From Caldalkalibacillus salinus (lineage in GTDB: Bacteria > Bacillota > Bacilli > Caldalkalibacillales > JCM-10596): DNA of 64,000 nucleotides. Position 1 is the first letter of the stretch; each line of letters starts with the position of its first letter. The notes beneath the pieces were generated by a model that was given only the letters and a program-made list of their open reading frames with translations, ran no database searches and was not told where the DNA came from. Shown here one piece after another: positions 54,540-63,393 of the stretch. The stretch spans positions 744,001-808,000 of the forward strand of contig NZ_JAERVL010000001.1 in the NCBI RefSeq assembly GCF_016745835.1. Direction: 5' to 3'. Position numbers and translations under genes: made by a program.

Positions 54540-55847
54540 ATGATGAATTTAAAGAGATTATCAATCCTGACAGCTTTGTTCATGGCTTTGCTACTGATAG
54601 CGGCTGCTTGTGGATCGGAAGAAGCTGCTCAAGATGAAGAAGGGACAGAAGCAACAGGTGATGTTTCAGAAGGGGAATTAGAAATCTTCAGTTGGTGGAC
54701 CGGTGCTGGTGAAGAAGCAGGTTTACTCGCTTTAATTGAACTTTTTGAAGAAAAGCATCCAGATGTAAAAGTCATTAATGCAGCTGTAGCAGGTGGAGCG
54801 GGTACGAATGCGCAAGCCGTATTGGCCAGCCGTATGCAAGGGGATGATCCTCCTGGGACGTTCCAAATTCATGGTGGTGCTGCTTTAAATACAGGATGGG
54901 CCGCGGCAGGGAAAATGGAACCGCTGAATGATTTATATGAAGAAGAAGGATGGACGGAGAAATTTCCTGAAGACCTCATCAATTTGGTGCAAACAGATGG
55001 CCAGATCTATTCTGTACCGGTCAATATTCACAGAAGTAATGTGTTATGGTATAACGTTGCAATTTTTGAAGAGCATGGGTTAACAGCACCAACCACATTC
55101 GATGAATTTTTTGATGTCGCTGACCAATTACAAGCGGCGGGCGTGACGCCGTTAGCACTTGGTGATCGAGGGGAATGGACGGCTACACATCTTTTAGAAT
55201 CTGTTTTACTCGGGACATTAGGTGCTGATAAGTATAATCAACTGTGGACAGGTGACCTCGATTTCGATAGTGCAGAAGTAAGAGAGGCAATGGAAAACTT
55301 TAAGCAAATGTTAGCGTATATCAATGAAGATCATGCCGCACGTAACTGGCAGGATGCGGCTCAAATGGTGGCTAACGGAGAAGCGGCTATGAATGTGATG
55401 GGTGACTGGGCCGCAGGTTACTTTACTGCTGATCTTAATTTGGAACCAAATAAGGACTTTGGTTGGGTGGCGCCTCCAGAAACATCAGGTCTGTTTATGG
55501 TCATAACGGATACGTTTGGATTACCAACAGGGGTAGAAGATCCTGAAGTGGTGAAAGACTTCTTAAGAGTGCTAGGTTCTGTCGAAGGACAGGATACCTT
55601 TAATCCGTTAAAAGGATCAATCCCGGCACGTGTGGACGCAGATGTGTCCAAGTATAACGAATATGGACAAAAAACGATTCAAGAATTTAATGAAAGCGTA
55701 CTCACCCCAACTTTGGCACATAATTCAGCGGCACCAGCTGGTTTTGTTCAACAAATCAACCAAGCGGTTAACGTCTTTGTCTCATCAGGAAATGTCGATC
55801 AATTTGTGCAAAGTGTTCAACTTGCACAGGACGAACATATCAAGTAA
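54540..55847 (+). CDS. ABC sugar transporter substrate-binding lipoprotein
   Basis: A 435-residue lipoprotein of the CUT1 extracellular binding-protein family. The lipobox IAAAC is followed by an acidic linker, then ELEIFSWWTGAGEEAGLLALIELFEEKHPDVKV typical of the family start, PVNIHRSNVLWYNVAIFEEHGL, and AAMNVMGDWAAGYF. It captures a mono- or oligosaccharide for the two permeases encoded downstream. ATG 54540 or 54543 follows AGGGGG. A cre box marks carbon catabolite control. A hairpin after the gene probably gives it higher expression than the permeases. Confidence 0.92.
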   Translation: MMNLKRLSILTALFMALLLIAAACGSEEAAQDEEGTEATGDVSEGELEIFSWWTGAGEEAGLLALIELFEEKHPDVKVINAAVAGGAGTNAQAVLASRMQGDDPPGTFQIHGGAALNTGWAAAGKMEPLNDLYEEEGWTEKFPEDLINLVQTDGQIYSVPVNIHRSNVLWYNVAIFEEHGLTAPTTFDEFFDVADQLQAAGVTPLALGDRGEWTATHLLESVLLGTLGADKYNQLWTGDLDFDSAEVREAMENFKQMLAYINEDHAARNWQDAAQMVANGEAAMNVMGDWAAGYFTADLNLEPNKDFGWVAPPETSGLFMVITDTFGLPTGVEDPEVVKDFLRVLGSVEGQDTFNPLKGSIPARVDADVSKYNEYGQKTIQEFNESVLTPTLAHNSAAPAGFVQQINQAVNVFVSSGNVDQFVQSVQLAQDEHIK

Positions 55848-55859
55848 ATAGCCAGTAGA

Positions 55860-55906
55860 AGAGTATGTAGTAGGAGAGTATGTAGTAGAGAGTATGTCAG
55901 TAGGAG
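55860..55906 (+). repeat. short tandem repeats downstream of binding-protein gene
   Basis: AGAGTATGTAGTAGG-like units occur about three times in a row with small changes (55860-55906). No ORF. Confidence 0.6.
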
Positions 55907-55913
55907 TGAATGG

Positions 55914-55949
55914 AGGTGGTAGTGAACCTACTATCACCTTTATTTTTCT
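55914..55949 (+). terminator. hairpin between binding-protein and permease genes
   Basis: AGGTGGTAG with CTACTATCACCT (one G-U pair), then TTTATTTTT. Probably a partial terminator that reduces permease expression relative to the binding protein. Confidence 0.6.
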
Positions 55950-55978
55950 CTACACGTTTAATTAGGAAACATCATTTG

Positions 55979-56058
55979 TAAGCCGTAGCCGTTGAGATAA
56001 CTCAGAAGGGCATCAATTTAAGCCGTAGCCGTTGAGATGGTTTTCAGAGCCATCAGTG
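55979..56058 (+). repeat. two 40-bp tandem repeats
   Basis: TAAGCCGTAGCCGTTGAGAT occurs at 55979-55998 and 56019-56038, exactly 40 bp apart, and the remaining 20 bp of each unit are related (CAGAAGGGCATCA versus CAGAGCCATCA). The second unit folds (GATGG with CCATC). Function unknown. Confidence 0.65.
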
Positions 56059-56165
56059 GTTTACAAAGCAGTAGTCACAACAAAACATGTTTTCATATTT
56101 ATGAAATAAAATCTGAAACGAATCTGAAACGAATCAACTAGAAAAGGGAAGAGGGGGGTTTAAGC

Positions 56166-57149
56166 GTGAGCCAAACGAACTATGCCTATGATAAAGAAGT
56201 CAAACCGAATCAACGAACGCATTCAAAAGCTTATCGGCCTAAGATTTCATCTGAAAAAGTACTTCCATTCCTGTTCATCCTGCCGTCTATCATTGCCATT
56301 GCGATCTTTGTTTACGGGTTTATCAGCTGGACAGGGTACGTTTCCTTAACAAATTGGACGACGTTGGTGAAGGACTTATCCTTTGCCGGTCTTAAAAACT
56401 ATGCGTTTCTTTTTAATGATTATCGTTTCCAATCGGATATGCGTAACACACTATTTTTTACACTATTTTTTATTGTAGGTGTGTCAGGTTTAGGGTTCTT
56501 CCTCGCTGTATTTATTGATCAGAACATTAGACAAGAGTCTTTATTCCGTAATATTTTTATGTTTCCTATGGCCTTATCCTTTGTTGTCACCGGTGTTGTC
56601 TGGCAATGGCTGTTCAACCCTAGTACTGGCGTTAATCTACTCTTAGAGCGTTTAGGGATTGAAAGTTTACCACGATGGTATACGGATACGACCATCGCCT
56701 TCAGTTTTCCACTCGGAAGTATTGAATTTGGTTTACCTATAGCCATGATTGCTGTTGTCATCGCAGCCGTATGGCAAATGACAGGATTCTCTCTGGCCAT
56801 GTATTTAGCCGGTATAAGAGCCATTCCTGATGAAGTACGAGAAGCGGCACGTGTCGATGGTGCAACTGAAATGCAGGTTTATCGTAGAGTGATATTTCCA
56901 ATGCTCATGCCTATTACCGTCAGTGTAGCGATTATTATGGCTCATATTTCACTAAAAATATTTGATTTGGTTTATGCCATGACAGGTTCAGGATCAAACT
57001 TTGTTACAGATGTCCCAGCGATGTATATGTTTGAGACGACCTTTCGTGGAAACAATTTTGCTCATGGGGCAGCGATAGCGGTTATTATGCTACTATTTGT
57101 CGCTATTTTTATCGTGCCTTATCTTATCGGAAACAGGAGGGGGGATTAA
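56166..57149 (+). CDS. ABC sugar transporter permease (MalF/UgpA type)
   Basis: A 327-residue membrane protein with six TM helices after a polar N-terminus. The EAA loop reads EVREAARVDGATEMQVYRRVIFPMLMP, the contact point for the ATPase. The start follows AGAGGGGGG. It pairs with the next gene. No ATPase gene is present, so a shared MsmX-type ATPase elsewhere probably serves the system. Confidence 0.92.
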   Translation: MSQTNYAYDKEVKPNQRTHSKAYRPKISSEKVLPFLFILPSIIAIAIFVYGFISWTGYVSLTNWTTLVKDLSFAGLKNYAFLFNDYRFQSDMRNTLFFTLFFIVGVSGLGFFLAVFIDQNIRQESLFRNIFMFPMALSFVVTGVVWQWLFNPSTGVNLLLERLGIESLPRWYTDTTIAFSFPLGSIEFGLPIAMIAVVIAAVWQMTGFSLAMYLAGIRAIPDEVREAARVDGATEMQVYRRVIFPMLMPITVSVAIIMAHISLKIFDLVYAMTGSGSNFVTDVPAMYMFETTFRGNNFAHGAAIAVIMLLFVAIFIVPYLIGNRRGD

Positions 57150-57152
57150 TCG

Positions 57153-57986
57153 ATGAATAATGCTTTGACACCGTTTCGTTTTCGTCGCGTGTTCTTGTAC
57201 GCTTCTTTGATCTTGATGGGTTTGGTTTTCATCATGCCTATCTATGTGATGCTGATCACGAGTTTAAAGCCGATCGATGAAGTGTCACTATCCCGTATGT
57301 GGGAACTGCCCACTGCGATATCGTTCGATTCATATCAATACGCTTTTGAACGCCTTGCACCGAGTCTATTAAACACGATTTATTTAGTTGTACCCGCCAC
57401 GATTTTGTCCGCTTTGTTCGGCTCCTTAAATGGGTATGTCTTGTCTAAATGGCGGTTTAAAGGATCGGAGTGGATATTTACCGCCATCTTATTCGGCATG
57501 TTTATTCCGTATCAAAGTATTCTCATTCCGCTCATAGACTTTCTGAGAACGATTGGCTTGTACAACTCCATTCCAGGGCTTATTCTCGTTCATGTTGTGT
57601 ACGGTATTCCGATCACAACATTAATCTTTAGAAACTTTTATGCGGCCATTCCAACCAGTTTGCTAGAAGCAGCCAAAATTGACGGAACGGGCTTCTTAGG
57701 CATCTACCGCCACATCGTACTCCCTTTGTCCATTTCCGGGTTTGTGGTGGTCTGTATCTGGCAATTTACGAACATCTGGAATGAATTCTTATTCGCGGTA
57801 AGCATCACCAGTACAGGATCACAACCGGTGATGGTTGCGTTACAGAATCTATCGGGCAGCCAAATTGTGCATTGGAATGTGCAGATGGCCGGTGCATTAC
57901 TAGCAGCGTTACCCACTATGCTTGTCTACGTTTTTCTCGGGAAGTATTTCGTTCGTGGTTTGCTTGCAGGTTCAGTGAAAGGGTAG
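57153..57986 (+). CDS. ABC sugar transporter permease (MalG/UgpE type)
   Basis: A 277-residue membrane protein with six TM helices. EAA loop: SLLEAAKIDGTGFLGIYRHIVLPLS. It lies 3 bp after the first permease with GGAGGGG overlapping that gene's end, so translation is coupled. It completes the CUT1 transporter with the binding protein at 54540. Confidence 0.92.
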   Translation: MNNALTPFRFRRVFLYASLILMGLVFIMPIYVMLITSLKPIDEVSLSRMWELPTAISFDSYQYAFERLAPSLLNTIYLVVPATILSALFGSLNGYVLSKWRFKGSEWIFTAILFGMFIPYQSILIPLIDFLRTIGLYNSIPGLILVHVVYGIPITTLIFRNFYAAIPTSLLEAAKIDGTGFLGIYRHIVLPLSISGFVVVCIWQFTNIWNEFLFAVSITSTGSQPVMVALQNLSGSQIVHWNVQMAGALLAALPTMLVYVFLGKYFVRGLLAGSVKG

Positions 57987-58078
57987 AAATGAGGGCGTTC
58001 GGACTAACGCAGGAAATCTGTAAGTATAGTACTATAAAAGCGACGTGTAAAATAAAACTCCAAATAAAGCTCATAGTG

Positions 58079-58106
58079 GCCATTCTAGAAGAGAATGGCT
58101 TTTTTA
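58079..58106 (+). terminator. Rho-independent terminator
   Basis: GCCATTCT with a matching GAATGGC across a short loop, then six T, after the transporter operon. Confidence 0.85.
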
Positions 58107-58235
58107 TCTGCTTAAATTATGATACACGAACGTCATGATACGCAACTAAAAACAGCAATCAAAAAGAAATTGGTATTCAATATGCGTGCTATACTTTTTG
58201 ATATTATGAAAAAGATATGTATGAGGAGGATTTTC

Positions 58236-58535
58236 ATGAGTGCAAATAAGGTGATTATAGCAGGATGGTATACCGTTGATCCGAGTAAGCGTGACGAAGT
58301 TGTGAAAGCACACGAGCCCCTTGTAAAACGTGCACGGCAATCTCCTGGATGCCTTGATCTGGCCATAACGGCGGATCCTGTTGATCCAGCGAGAATCAAC
58401 AATTTCGAGTTTTGGCAGTCAGAAGAGGATTTGCAATCGTTTCGTGCTATAGCCAATCCCCCAAAGCAGATCACTCCGATGATAAGCGTAGAAGTGCAAA
58501 AGCATGAAATAAAGAAATCAGGACCGCCATTTTAA
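58236..58535 (+). CDS. antibiotic biosynthesis monooxygenase (ABM) domain protein
   Basis: A 99-residue protein with the ferredoxin-like ABM fold: VIIAGWYTVDPSKRDEVVKAHEPLVKRARQSPGCLDLAITADP, NNFEFWQSEEDLQSF. Family members include quinone or heme-related monooxygenases and many uncharacterised stress proteins. ATG 58236 follows GAGGAGG; a longer open frame upstream runs into the terminator region. Function not assignable further. Confidence 0.8.
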   Translation: MSANKVIIAGWYTVDPSKRDEVVKAHEPLVKRARQSPGCLDLAITADPVDPARINNFEFWQSEEDLQSFRAIANPPKQITPMISVEVQKHEIKKSGPPF

Positions 58536-58752
58536 GCGAGTTCTAGACTAGAACAGCAGATTTATCTCCAATCAATCATGCGCGTTCACCTATATGTGTG
58601 GTTTTCAGTTTTCAGAAGGAGTCATTGACTTGACTCATCCAAAAGCACGGTATCACAGGTCATTGACGAACTTCAATAGACTCTGTGACACCGTGTAATG
58701 TTGTTTTTTCGAGTGACATGCTCAATTGTTCAATGGTGTCTAACGTAACGCA

Positions 58753-59631
58753 TTACGCTTCCATTTCCTTCAGAATCGCCTCCAGCTTGTCGAAATTTTG
58801 CTCGTTGCCTTCAGACACGAATCTTTGAACTTTATCCCGTTCAGCCTTTGTGTCAAAAAGCATGGTCCAAGTCAATTCTGTCTTTTCATCAAGTTCGACA
58901 AAGGTCATCGTCAAGAAAAACTGGTGAACAGGTTCCAAATGGCGGAGAACGATCCGCTGAGGCCTTACAACTTCGATAAATTCACTTTTGTTTTCATGAT
59001 CCTTTCCGTCCGGTCCGTGCATGACGTACTTCCAAATACCACCCGGACGCATGTCGAATTGTTGAATGGTATTCGTAAAGCCTTTTGGCCCCCACCATTG
59101 CGCAAGAAATTCTGGCTCACTGATCGCCCTGAGTATTTGCTCTCGCCGCGCATGTAACACCCGTGTATTGACGACCTCTCGCTCCATTCTGGATTGGACC
59201 GCTTCGTCCAGTTTGTCTAGCATGATTTCTGTCCCGTGTTTGCGAATTTCTGGCGTATCATGCCCGTCTAAAAAGACCCCTTGTTCGGTGTATGTAAGCC
59301 TCGTTCCGTTGTTTTCTATGGGTTGAAATTCCACAGTCACTAGAGATACCGATATTCTTGTGTCTCCATTATTCATCGTGTACGTATAGACGATGCGGCG
59401 ATCCTGAACAATGTCCTGATAGCAGGCTTCAAAAGTAAATACCGGTCCATCCGGCGGACCTCCCTGGTTCGTCTCCTTGCCGCCTACCTTAAAATTAAAC
59501 GAATCCGGCTCGGCAAACCATTGCGACTTCACTTCAGGATGGGACCAAGCGGTAAATACCTGCGCAGGCAAAGCATCGAACTGTTTTTCAACAACGAAGG
59601 TATCATGAGCAGTCAATCGGTTTTCCATCAA
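58753..59631 (-). CDS. double SRPBCC/AHSA1-domain protein
   Basis: A 292-residue protein made of two consecutive AHSA1-like SRPBCC domains. The first begins VVEKQFDALPAQVFTAWSHPEVKSQWFAEP and the second HARREQILRAISEPEFLAQWWGPKGFTNTI. Such domains bind hydrophobic ligands or act like Hsp90 activators. Usually these are single-domain proteins of about 150 residues, so this is a tandem fusion. It overlaps the MerR gene by 4 bp, so the two form an operon. Confidence 0.85.
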   Translation of the reverse strand: MMENRLTAHDTFVVEKQFDALPAQVFTAWSHPEVKSQWFAEPDSFNFKVGGKETNQGGPPDGPVFTFEACYQDIVQDRRIVYTYTMNNGDTRISVSLVTVEFQPIENNGTRLTYTEQGVFLDGHDTPEIRKHGTEIMLDKLDEAVQSRMEREVVNTRVLHARREQILRAISEPEFLAQWWGPKGFTNTIQQFDMRPGGIWKYVMHGPDGKDHENKSEFIEVVRPQRIVLRHLEPVHQFFLTMTFVELDEKTELTWTMLFDTKAERDKVQRFVSEGNEQNFDKLEAILKEMEA

Positions 59632-60158
59632 GTATCATCCTCTTCATTTTTATTTTCTGAGCTACTGATTATGAAATTCCCCAGACGATGTAAACGGTGT
59701 TCAATTTCTTTCTGACGATTGGCAAAATACTGATTGTGATTTTCTCTCATCAACTGTAGCAAGCGGGTAAAGTCCTCGATTGTCAGTGAAGAGCCGGATT
59801 GCATAAGTTTCGACACGTTTTCTAATTCTTTCAGCAACCTCTGTTGCTTGTCAAGATTTGCTTTAATTCGCTCCATTTGCATGAGCACAACTTCCAACGG
59901 GTCAATTTGTTCATTAAGCAGTATCAATTTTACTTTCCCTAGAGTCAGTCCCAGTTCCTTCAACGCCTGAATCTGTTGCAAGCGGGCGATATCCTTTTCG
60001 TTGTATAGTCGATGTCCTGCCTCCGTATGCCCAGATGGCGTCAGTAATCCGATCTGATCATAATATCGGAGGGTCCGAATCGACAGCCCCGTCAGCTCCG
60101 CCAGTTCTCCAACTTTCCATGCATGGTTTTCGATGATCACCCCTCCATATGCGCGCAT
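59628..60158 (-). CDS. MerR-family transcriptional regulator
   Basis: A 176-residue regulator: AWKVGELAELTGLSIRTLRYYDQIGLLTPSGHTEAGHRLYNEKDIARLQQIQALKELGLTLGKVKLIL is the MerR winged helix, followed by a coiled-coil dimerisation helix and a short C-terminal part without Cys ligands, so a metal sensor role is unlikely. ATG 60158 has no clean ribosome binding site; a GTG six codons in (60140) sits right after GGAGGG. It likely regulates the SRPBCC gene it overlaps. Confidence 0.88.
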   Translation of the reverse strand: MRAYGGVIIENHAWKVGELAELTGLSIRTLRYYDQIGLLTPSGHTEAGHRLYNEKDIARLQQIQALKELGLTLGKVKLILLNEQIDPLEVVLMQMERIKANLDKQQRLLKELENVSKLMQSGSSLTIEDFTRLLQLMRENHNQYFANRQKEIEHRLHRLGNFIISSSENKNEEDDT

Positions 60159-60339
60159 ATTTTTTTACCGGTACATTGATTATAAGACATGACGTTGCGT
60201 AAGGGGCAAGGGAAAGTTCACACTAAATTTATAATTTAATCACAGCATTATGTTTCATGTAGAAAGACGCATTCCTCCTGAAATGCGCCCTTAACGTAAT
60301 ACTGGATTATCAAAGCAAAATAACACCGTATTAGGACTA

Positions 60340-60963
60340 TTACTTTTTATTATGATAAAATCGCTTTGCTTTTGCACGATTCCCGCAGTCTGACATCGAA
60401 CACCAACGTCTGCTACGATTGCGGCTTGTATCCAAAAACAGCCAACCACACGGAGCCCCTTCACACTTTTTCACTCTACTTAGTTCTTTTCCAGAAATAA
60501 GAATATCTATAGCAGATTGAATAATCGGTGGAAGCATACCGTCTAATGTTTCTTCACAATCTATAAATTCCAATGAAAATTTATTTTCATCAGGCACTAC
60601 TCGCAACCTCCCGTAAGCATTGCCTAAGGCTTTATTCAAAATAGAAAGATCTTTAGAGGCTGGTGTTTCATTGTTTGATACTAAACTAAATATTCGGTAA
60701 ATCGATTCGCGCAGCTCAATAGCTTGATGGAGAACCTCTTTTGCCTTAGAAGGTCGATTTTCTGCTTTTTTTAGTAGTGAAAGCGATTGTTGTTTCTTAA
60801 GAATATTGGCATGCAAACTCCAGTTCACCAGCTTCTCGTAACTCGTCAGCATCTCCTGTGATTTCTCACTGCTATCGTGCCAACTTACTGTATTGGCAAA
60901 ATCCAAACACAAACGTCCGCCAAGCAAATCATGCTTGTGTGCATCTTTATTTATATCAGACAT
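60340..60963 (-). CDS. CGNR zinc finger / ABATE-domain protein
   Basis: A 207-residue protein: N-terminal ABATE-like domain beginning LLGGRLCLDFANTVSWHD and a C-terminal CGNR zinc finger (CEGAPCGWLFLDTSRNRSRRWCSMSDCGNRAKAKRFY, with four Cys). These are probable DNA-binding stress regulators. AGGAGAAG lies before ATG. It diverges from the gene at 61302. Target unknown. Confidence 0.88.
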   Translation of the reverse strand: MSDINKDAHKHDLLGGRLCLDFANTVSWHDSSEKSQEMLTSYEKLVNWSLHANILKKQQSLSLLKKAENRPSKAKEVLHQAIELRESIYRIFSLVSNNETPASKDLSILNKALGNAYGRLRVVPDENKFSLEFIDCEETLDGMLPPIIQSAIDILISGKELSRVKKCEGAPCGWLFLDTSRNRSRRWCSMSDCGNRAKAKRFYHNKK

Positions 60964-61055
60964 GTGACTTCTCCTTGTCTTACCGTAAGTATTTTGACAG
61001 TCCAGGCAATATAACTTTTATTTTTCCTTATAGCCATTAACCATTATAAAAGGTA

Positions 61056-61084
61056 TTGACAGTTAGAAGCAACCGCATTACAAT
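61056..61084 (+). promoter_or_regulatory. promoter upstream of the DinB-like gene
   Basis: TTGACA at 61056, 17-bp spacer, TACAAT at 61079. The -10 sits in a small palindrome, TTACAATGTAA (61078-61088), which could be a regulator site. It leaves a leader of about 210 nt. Confidence 0.6.
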
Positions 61085-61190
61085 GTAACCATCAAAATCA
61101 CTATAGAGGGTTATATACATCTGAGAGCAATGTACTGATTTCACTCGACATTCGTTTTGTAAAAGTATCTTTGAAATCGGTTCGCAAAGG

Positions 61191-61277
61191 ATGTCGCCCA
61201 CTACGGGTAAATCAATTATTATGATGATTTTAATGGGAGCAGTTGGTTTTTCAATTGGCAGTTGTGTGTATGCATAA
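61191..61277 (+). CDS. possible small hydrophobic peptide
   Basis: A 28-residue frame in the leader of the DinB-like gene, with a hydrophobic stretch SIIMMILMGAVGFSIGSCVYA. AAAGG directly abuts the ATG, which is poor spacing. It may be a leader peptide or chance. Confidence 0.2.
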   Translation: MSPTTGKSIIMMILMGAVGFSIGSCVYA

Positions 61278-61301
61278 CAAAAACTTATTGGAGGGGCTAA
61301 A

Positions 61302-61769
61302 ATGAGTGAAGCATTAAAAAACTCGGTTAAAACAATGGTAAAGGAAACATTCGAAGGACCCCCATCTCCTGTAAAAGGAAGTTGGTTTACAGAAGTTGAA
61401 CCGAATTCCGGAATTTTTGGTGTAATAGAGGGAATGTCTTGCGACGAAGCTTCAATGTCAGTTCATGGAACAACATTGGCAGCACATACTGATCACGTCC
61501 GCTATCACATGTGGGGAATAAACGAAATCTTTAAAAAAGGTAAACAACCGGAAATGGATTGGGGAGAGAGTTGGGATATTCATTCAGTAGATGAACAGCA
61601 ATGGAGCCGAATTCAGGAAGGATTGCGAAATGAATACTTAACACTTTTGGAATCAATTGACGCTATTGAATGGAATGAACTATTGGCTAATGAAGTGTTA
61701 TCGTCTTTGGCTCATTCAGTATATCATCTTGGAGCCATTCGACAAATGTTAAAAGTAGTCAAGGCGTAG
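61302..61769 (+). CDS. DinB-like four-helix-bundle protein
   Basis: A 155-residue protein with the DinB/YfiT-type metal-binding bundle: His in TLAAHTDHVRYHMWGINEIF and in LLANEVLSSLAHSVYHLGAIRQML. Such proteins are often thiol-dependent transferases or unknown. GGAGGGG precedes ATG. It diverges from the CGNR gene, which may regulate it. Confidence 0.8.
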   Translation: MSEALKNSVKTMVKETFEGPPSPVKGSWFTEVEPNSGIFGVIEGMSCDEASMSVHGTTLAAHTDHVRYHMWGINEIFKKGKQPEMDWGESWDIHSVDEQQWSRIQEGLRNEYLTLLESIDAIEWNELLANEVLSSLAHSVYHLGAIRQMLKVVKA

Positions 61770-61789
61770 CTTTGGCATAAACCTTGATC

Positions 61790-61971
61790 AAAATGGACTC
61801 CTTTCTAAAAACTTAAGTTTCAGTTTAAAAAAGATTGATTATGAATGGAATATCGTTACTAGTGGGGGTAAAGGAGCACCTGTCGAGTTTAGAGCAATAT
61901 ATGATATTAACCCCTTCATTAATGGTCTTTCTACAAGGCGAGTCGCTGATCCAGATCAACGTCAAAATTGA
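61790..61971 (+). pseudogene. decayed coding fragment
   Basis: A start-less frame reads NLSFSLKKIDYEWNIVTSG, GGKGAPVEFRAIYDINP and ends RRVADPDQRQN. Composition looks coding, but there is no start codon or ribosome binding site. Family not recognised. Confidence 0.35.
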
Positions 61972-62036
61972 CCACAGGGAGTAATATAGTTATCAATTAT
62001 AAGTTAACGAATCGTTTCGAAGAGCAGCATAAATCA

Positions 62037-62080
62037 AATCCCCCGACATTCGGCCATTTAGTCGACTTCGGGGGATTTTT
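62037..62080 (+). terminator. Rho-independent terminator
   Basis: A perfect AATCCCCCGA with TCGGGGGATT stem, then TTT. It may end the DinB transcript. The rest of the gap to 62364 is AT-rich with no ORF and should hold the next promoter. Confidence 0.75.
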
Positions 62081-62363
62081 ACCCTCGGCATAATAACGCG
62101 AAAATAGGCCCCAGAATGACAAAGGCTATCTCGTCTTTCCTCGTTTTTCTTCGATCTTATATCGGAAAAAGAGGGATTTGTAGATATTATATAGAGCTTT
62201 AAAAGATATATAAGACATCATTCGTATAATATCCTAAATGGAAGTGTTTACGACTTGGTTCGTAAATAAGAAATTAGCTGACATAGGTAGATTAATCTGG
62301 ATATACAAAGTAATTGCCTATATAGTAAAATGGAATTAAAAGTTATACAAGGGGGGATTTGAT

Positions 62364-62630
62364 ATGAAATGGGAAGAGATAAGAAATCAATATCCAGACA
62401 GTTGGGTCCTCGTAGAAGCTTTAAAGGCTGAATCTAAAGACAACCGACGTGAAATCGAAGAAATGTCAGTCATTTCGGAGTTCAATAATTCTGTTGAAGC
62501 ATGGAAAGGTTACAAATATTTACATTTGAAGGATCGAAGTCGAGAATTGTATATTTTCCATACTTGTAACAAGGACATTGAAGTTATTGAAGAGCAGTTT
62601 ACCGGGGTTAGGAGCAGGAGATATCAGTGA
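62364..62630 (+). CDS. small protein coupled to a retropepsin-like protease
   Basis: An 88-residue soluble protein (MKWEEIRNQYPDSWVLVEAL at the start, HTCNKDIEVIEEQF near the end). GGGGGGA lies before ATG. Its stop overlaps the start of the next gene (GTGA). This pairing of a short protein with an aspartic protease gene suggests a partner, adaptor or antagonist. No named function. Confidence 0.7.
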   Translation: MKWEEIRNQYPDSWVLVEALKAESKDNRREIEEMSVISEFNNSVEAWKGYKYLHLKDRSRELYIFHTCNKDIEVIEEQFTGVRSRRYQ

Positions 62631-63010
62631 AAATTAATATTGAAAACGGACTACCTATCATTTCGGTTAAACTGAAGTATAACGACAAAATGATGACTTT
62701 AAAGCAAGTATTAATTGATACAGGTTCTTCCAATACTATATTTGATACAGATCTAGTTCAAGAGATAGGCTTAAGTATTGATCCGACTTATGGGAAAGCA
62801 AGAAGGATGTATGGTGTTGGTGGGGAGAGTGAATTATGCTATGAGCAACCCGTGTCGAATCTTGAGATATATTCATACTTGTTGGATAATTTTTTGATAC
62901 AGTTAGGAATCACTCGAGAAACTTACGGTTTTGATGGCATTATTGGCACTGATTTTATTGAAAAAAACCAATTAATTCTAGATTTTAAGAAGATGGTTGT
63001 ATATACATAG
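62627..63010 (+). CDS. retropepsin-like aspartic protease
   Basis: A 127-residue protein with the clan AA signature: LIDTGSSNTIFDTDLV (catalytic Asp in DTGSS), a flap-like GVGG, and FDGIIGTDFIEKNQLILDF. This is a single-domain protease expected to act as a homodimer. It begins at GTG overlapping the previous stop. No signal peptide, so cytoplasmic. Substrate unknown; the upstream small protein is a candidate. Confidence 0.82.
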   Translation: MKINIENGLPIISVKLKYNDKMMTLKQVLIDTGSSNTIFDTDLVQEIGLSIDPTYGKARRMYGVGGESELCYEQPVSNLEIYSYLLDNFLIQLGITRETYGFDGIIGTDFIEKNQLILDFKKMVVYT

Positions 63011-63120
63011 GTACTAAGTAGAAGCTAATCAAGACTACGTCATGTAACAACGTATTTACGCTACGGGGACAAGCCCCTTGGTTGTTAGAAGGAATGTTTC
63101 AAAACTCAATCATACAACAA

Positions 63121-63161
63121 ACGACCCAGCCCAAGATAAGAGCTATCTAGGGCTGGGTCGT
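63121..63161 (+). terminator. strong hairpin
   Basis: A perfect 12-bp inverted repeat, ACGACCCAGCCC with GGGCTGGGTCGT, 110 bp after the protease gene. Only a weak T run follows. Confidence 0.7.
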
Positions 63162-63323
63162 ATCGTAAATACTGAAACGTTATACGACAGAACGAAGTTA
63201 CTGTATTAAGACTTAAACATTTTTAAAATACTAAAACAACTTAAATGATAGAACACATTTAAAGATTTATAGAAAAAATGGTTATTTTTTATTAGAAACA
63301 TATATTCGCATCGAGGAATTTTT

Positions 63324-63331
63324 GGTATAAT
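63324..63331 (+). promoter_or_regulatory. extended -10 promoter of the toxin-like gene
   Basis: TGGTATAAT at 63323-63331 is an extended -10 box; the -35 region is weak. It lies about 60 nt before the 26-codon gene. Confidence 0.6.
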
Positions 63332-63393
63332 ATGGATGCAATAGAATCGGCTCTCAAGGGCGGCTGGCTTCATCTCCGGAAAGAGGTGGTGCT

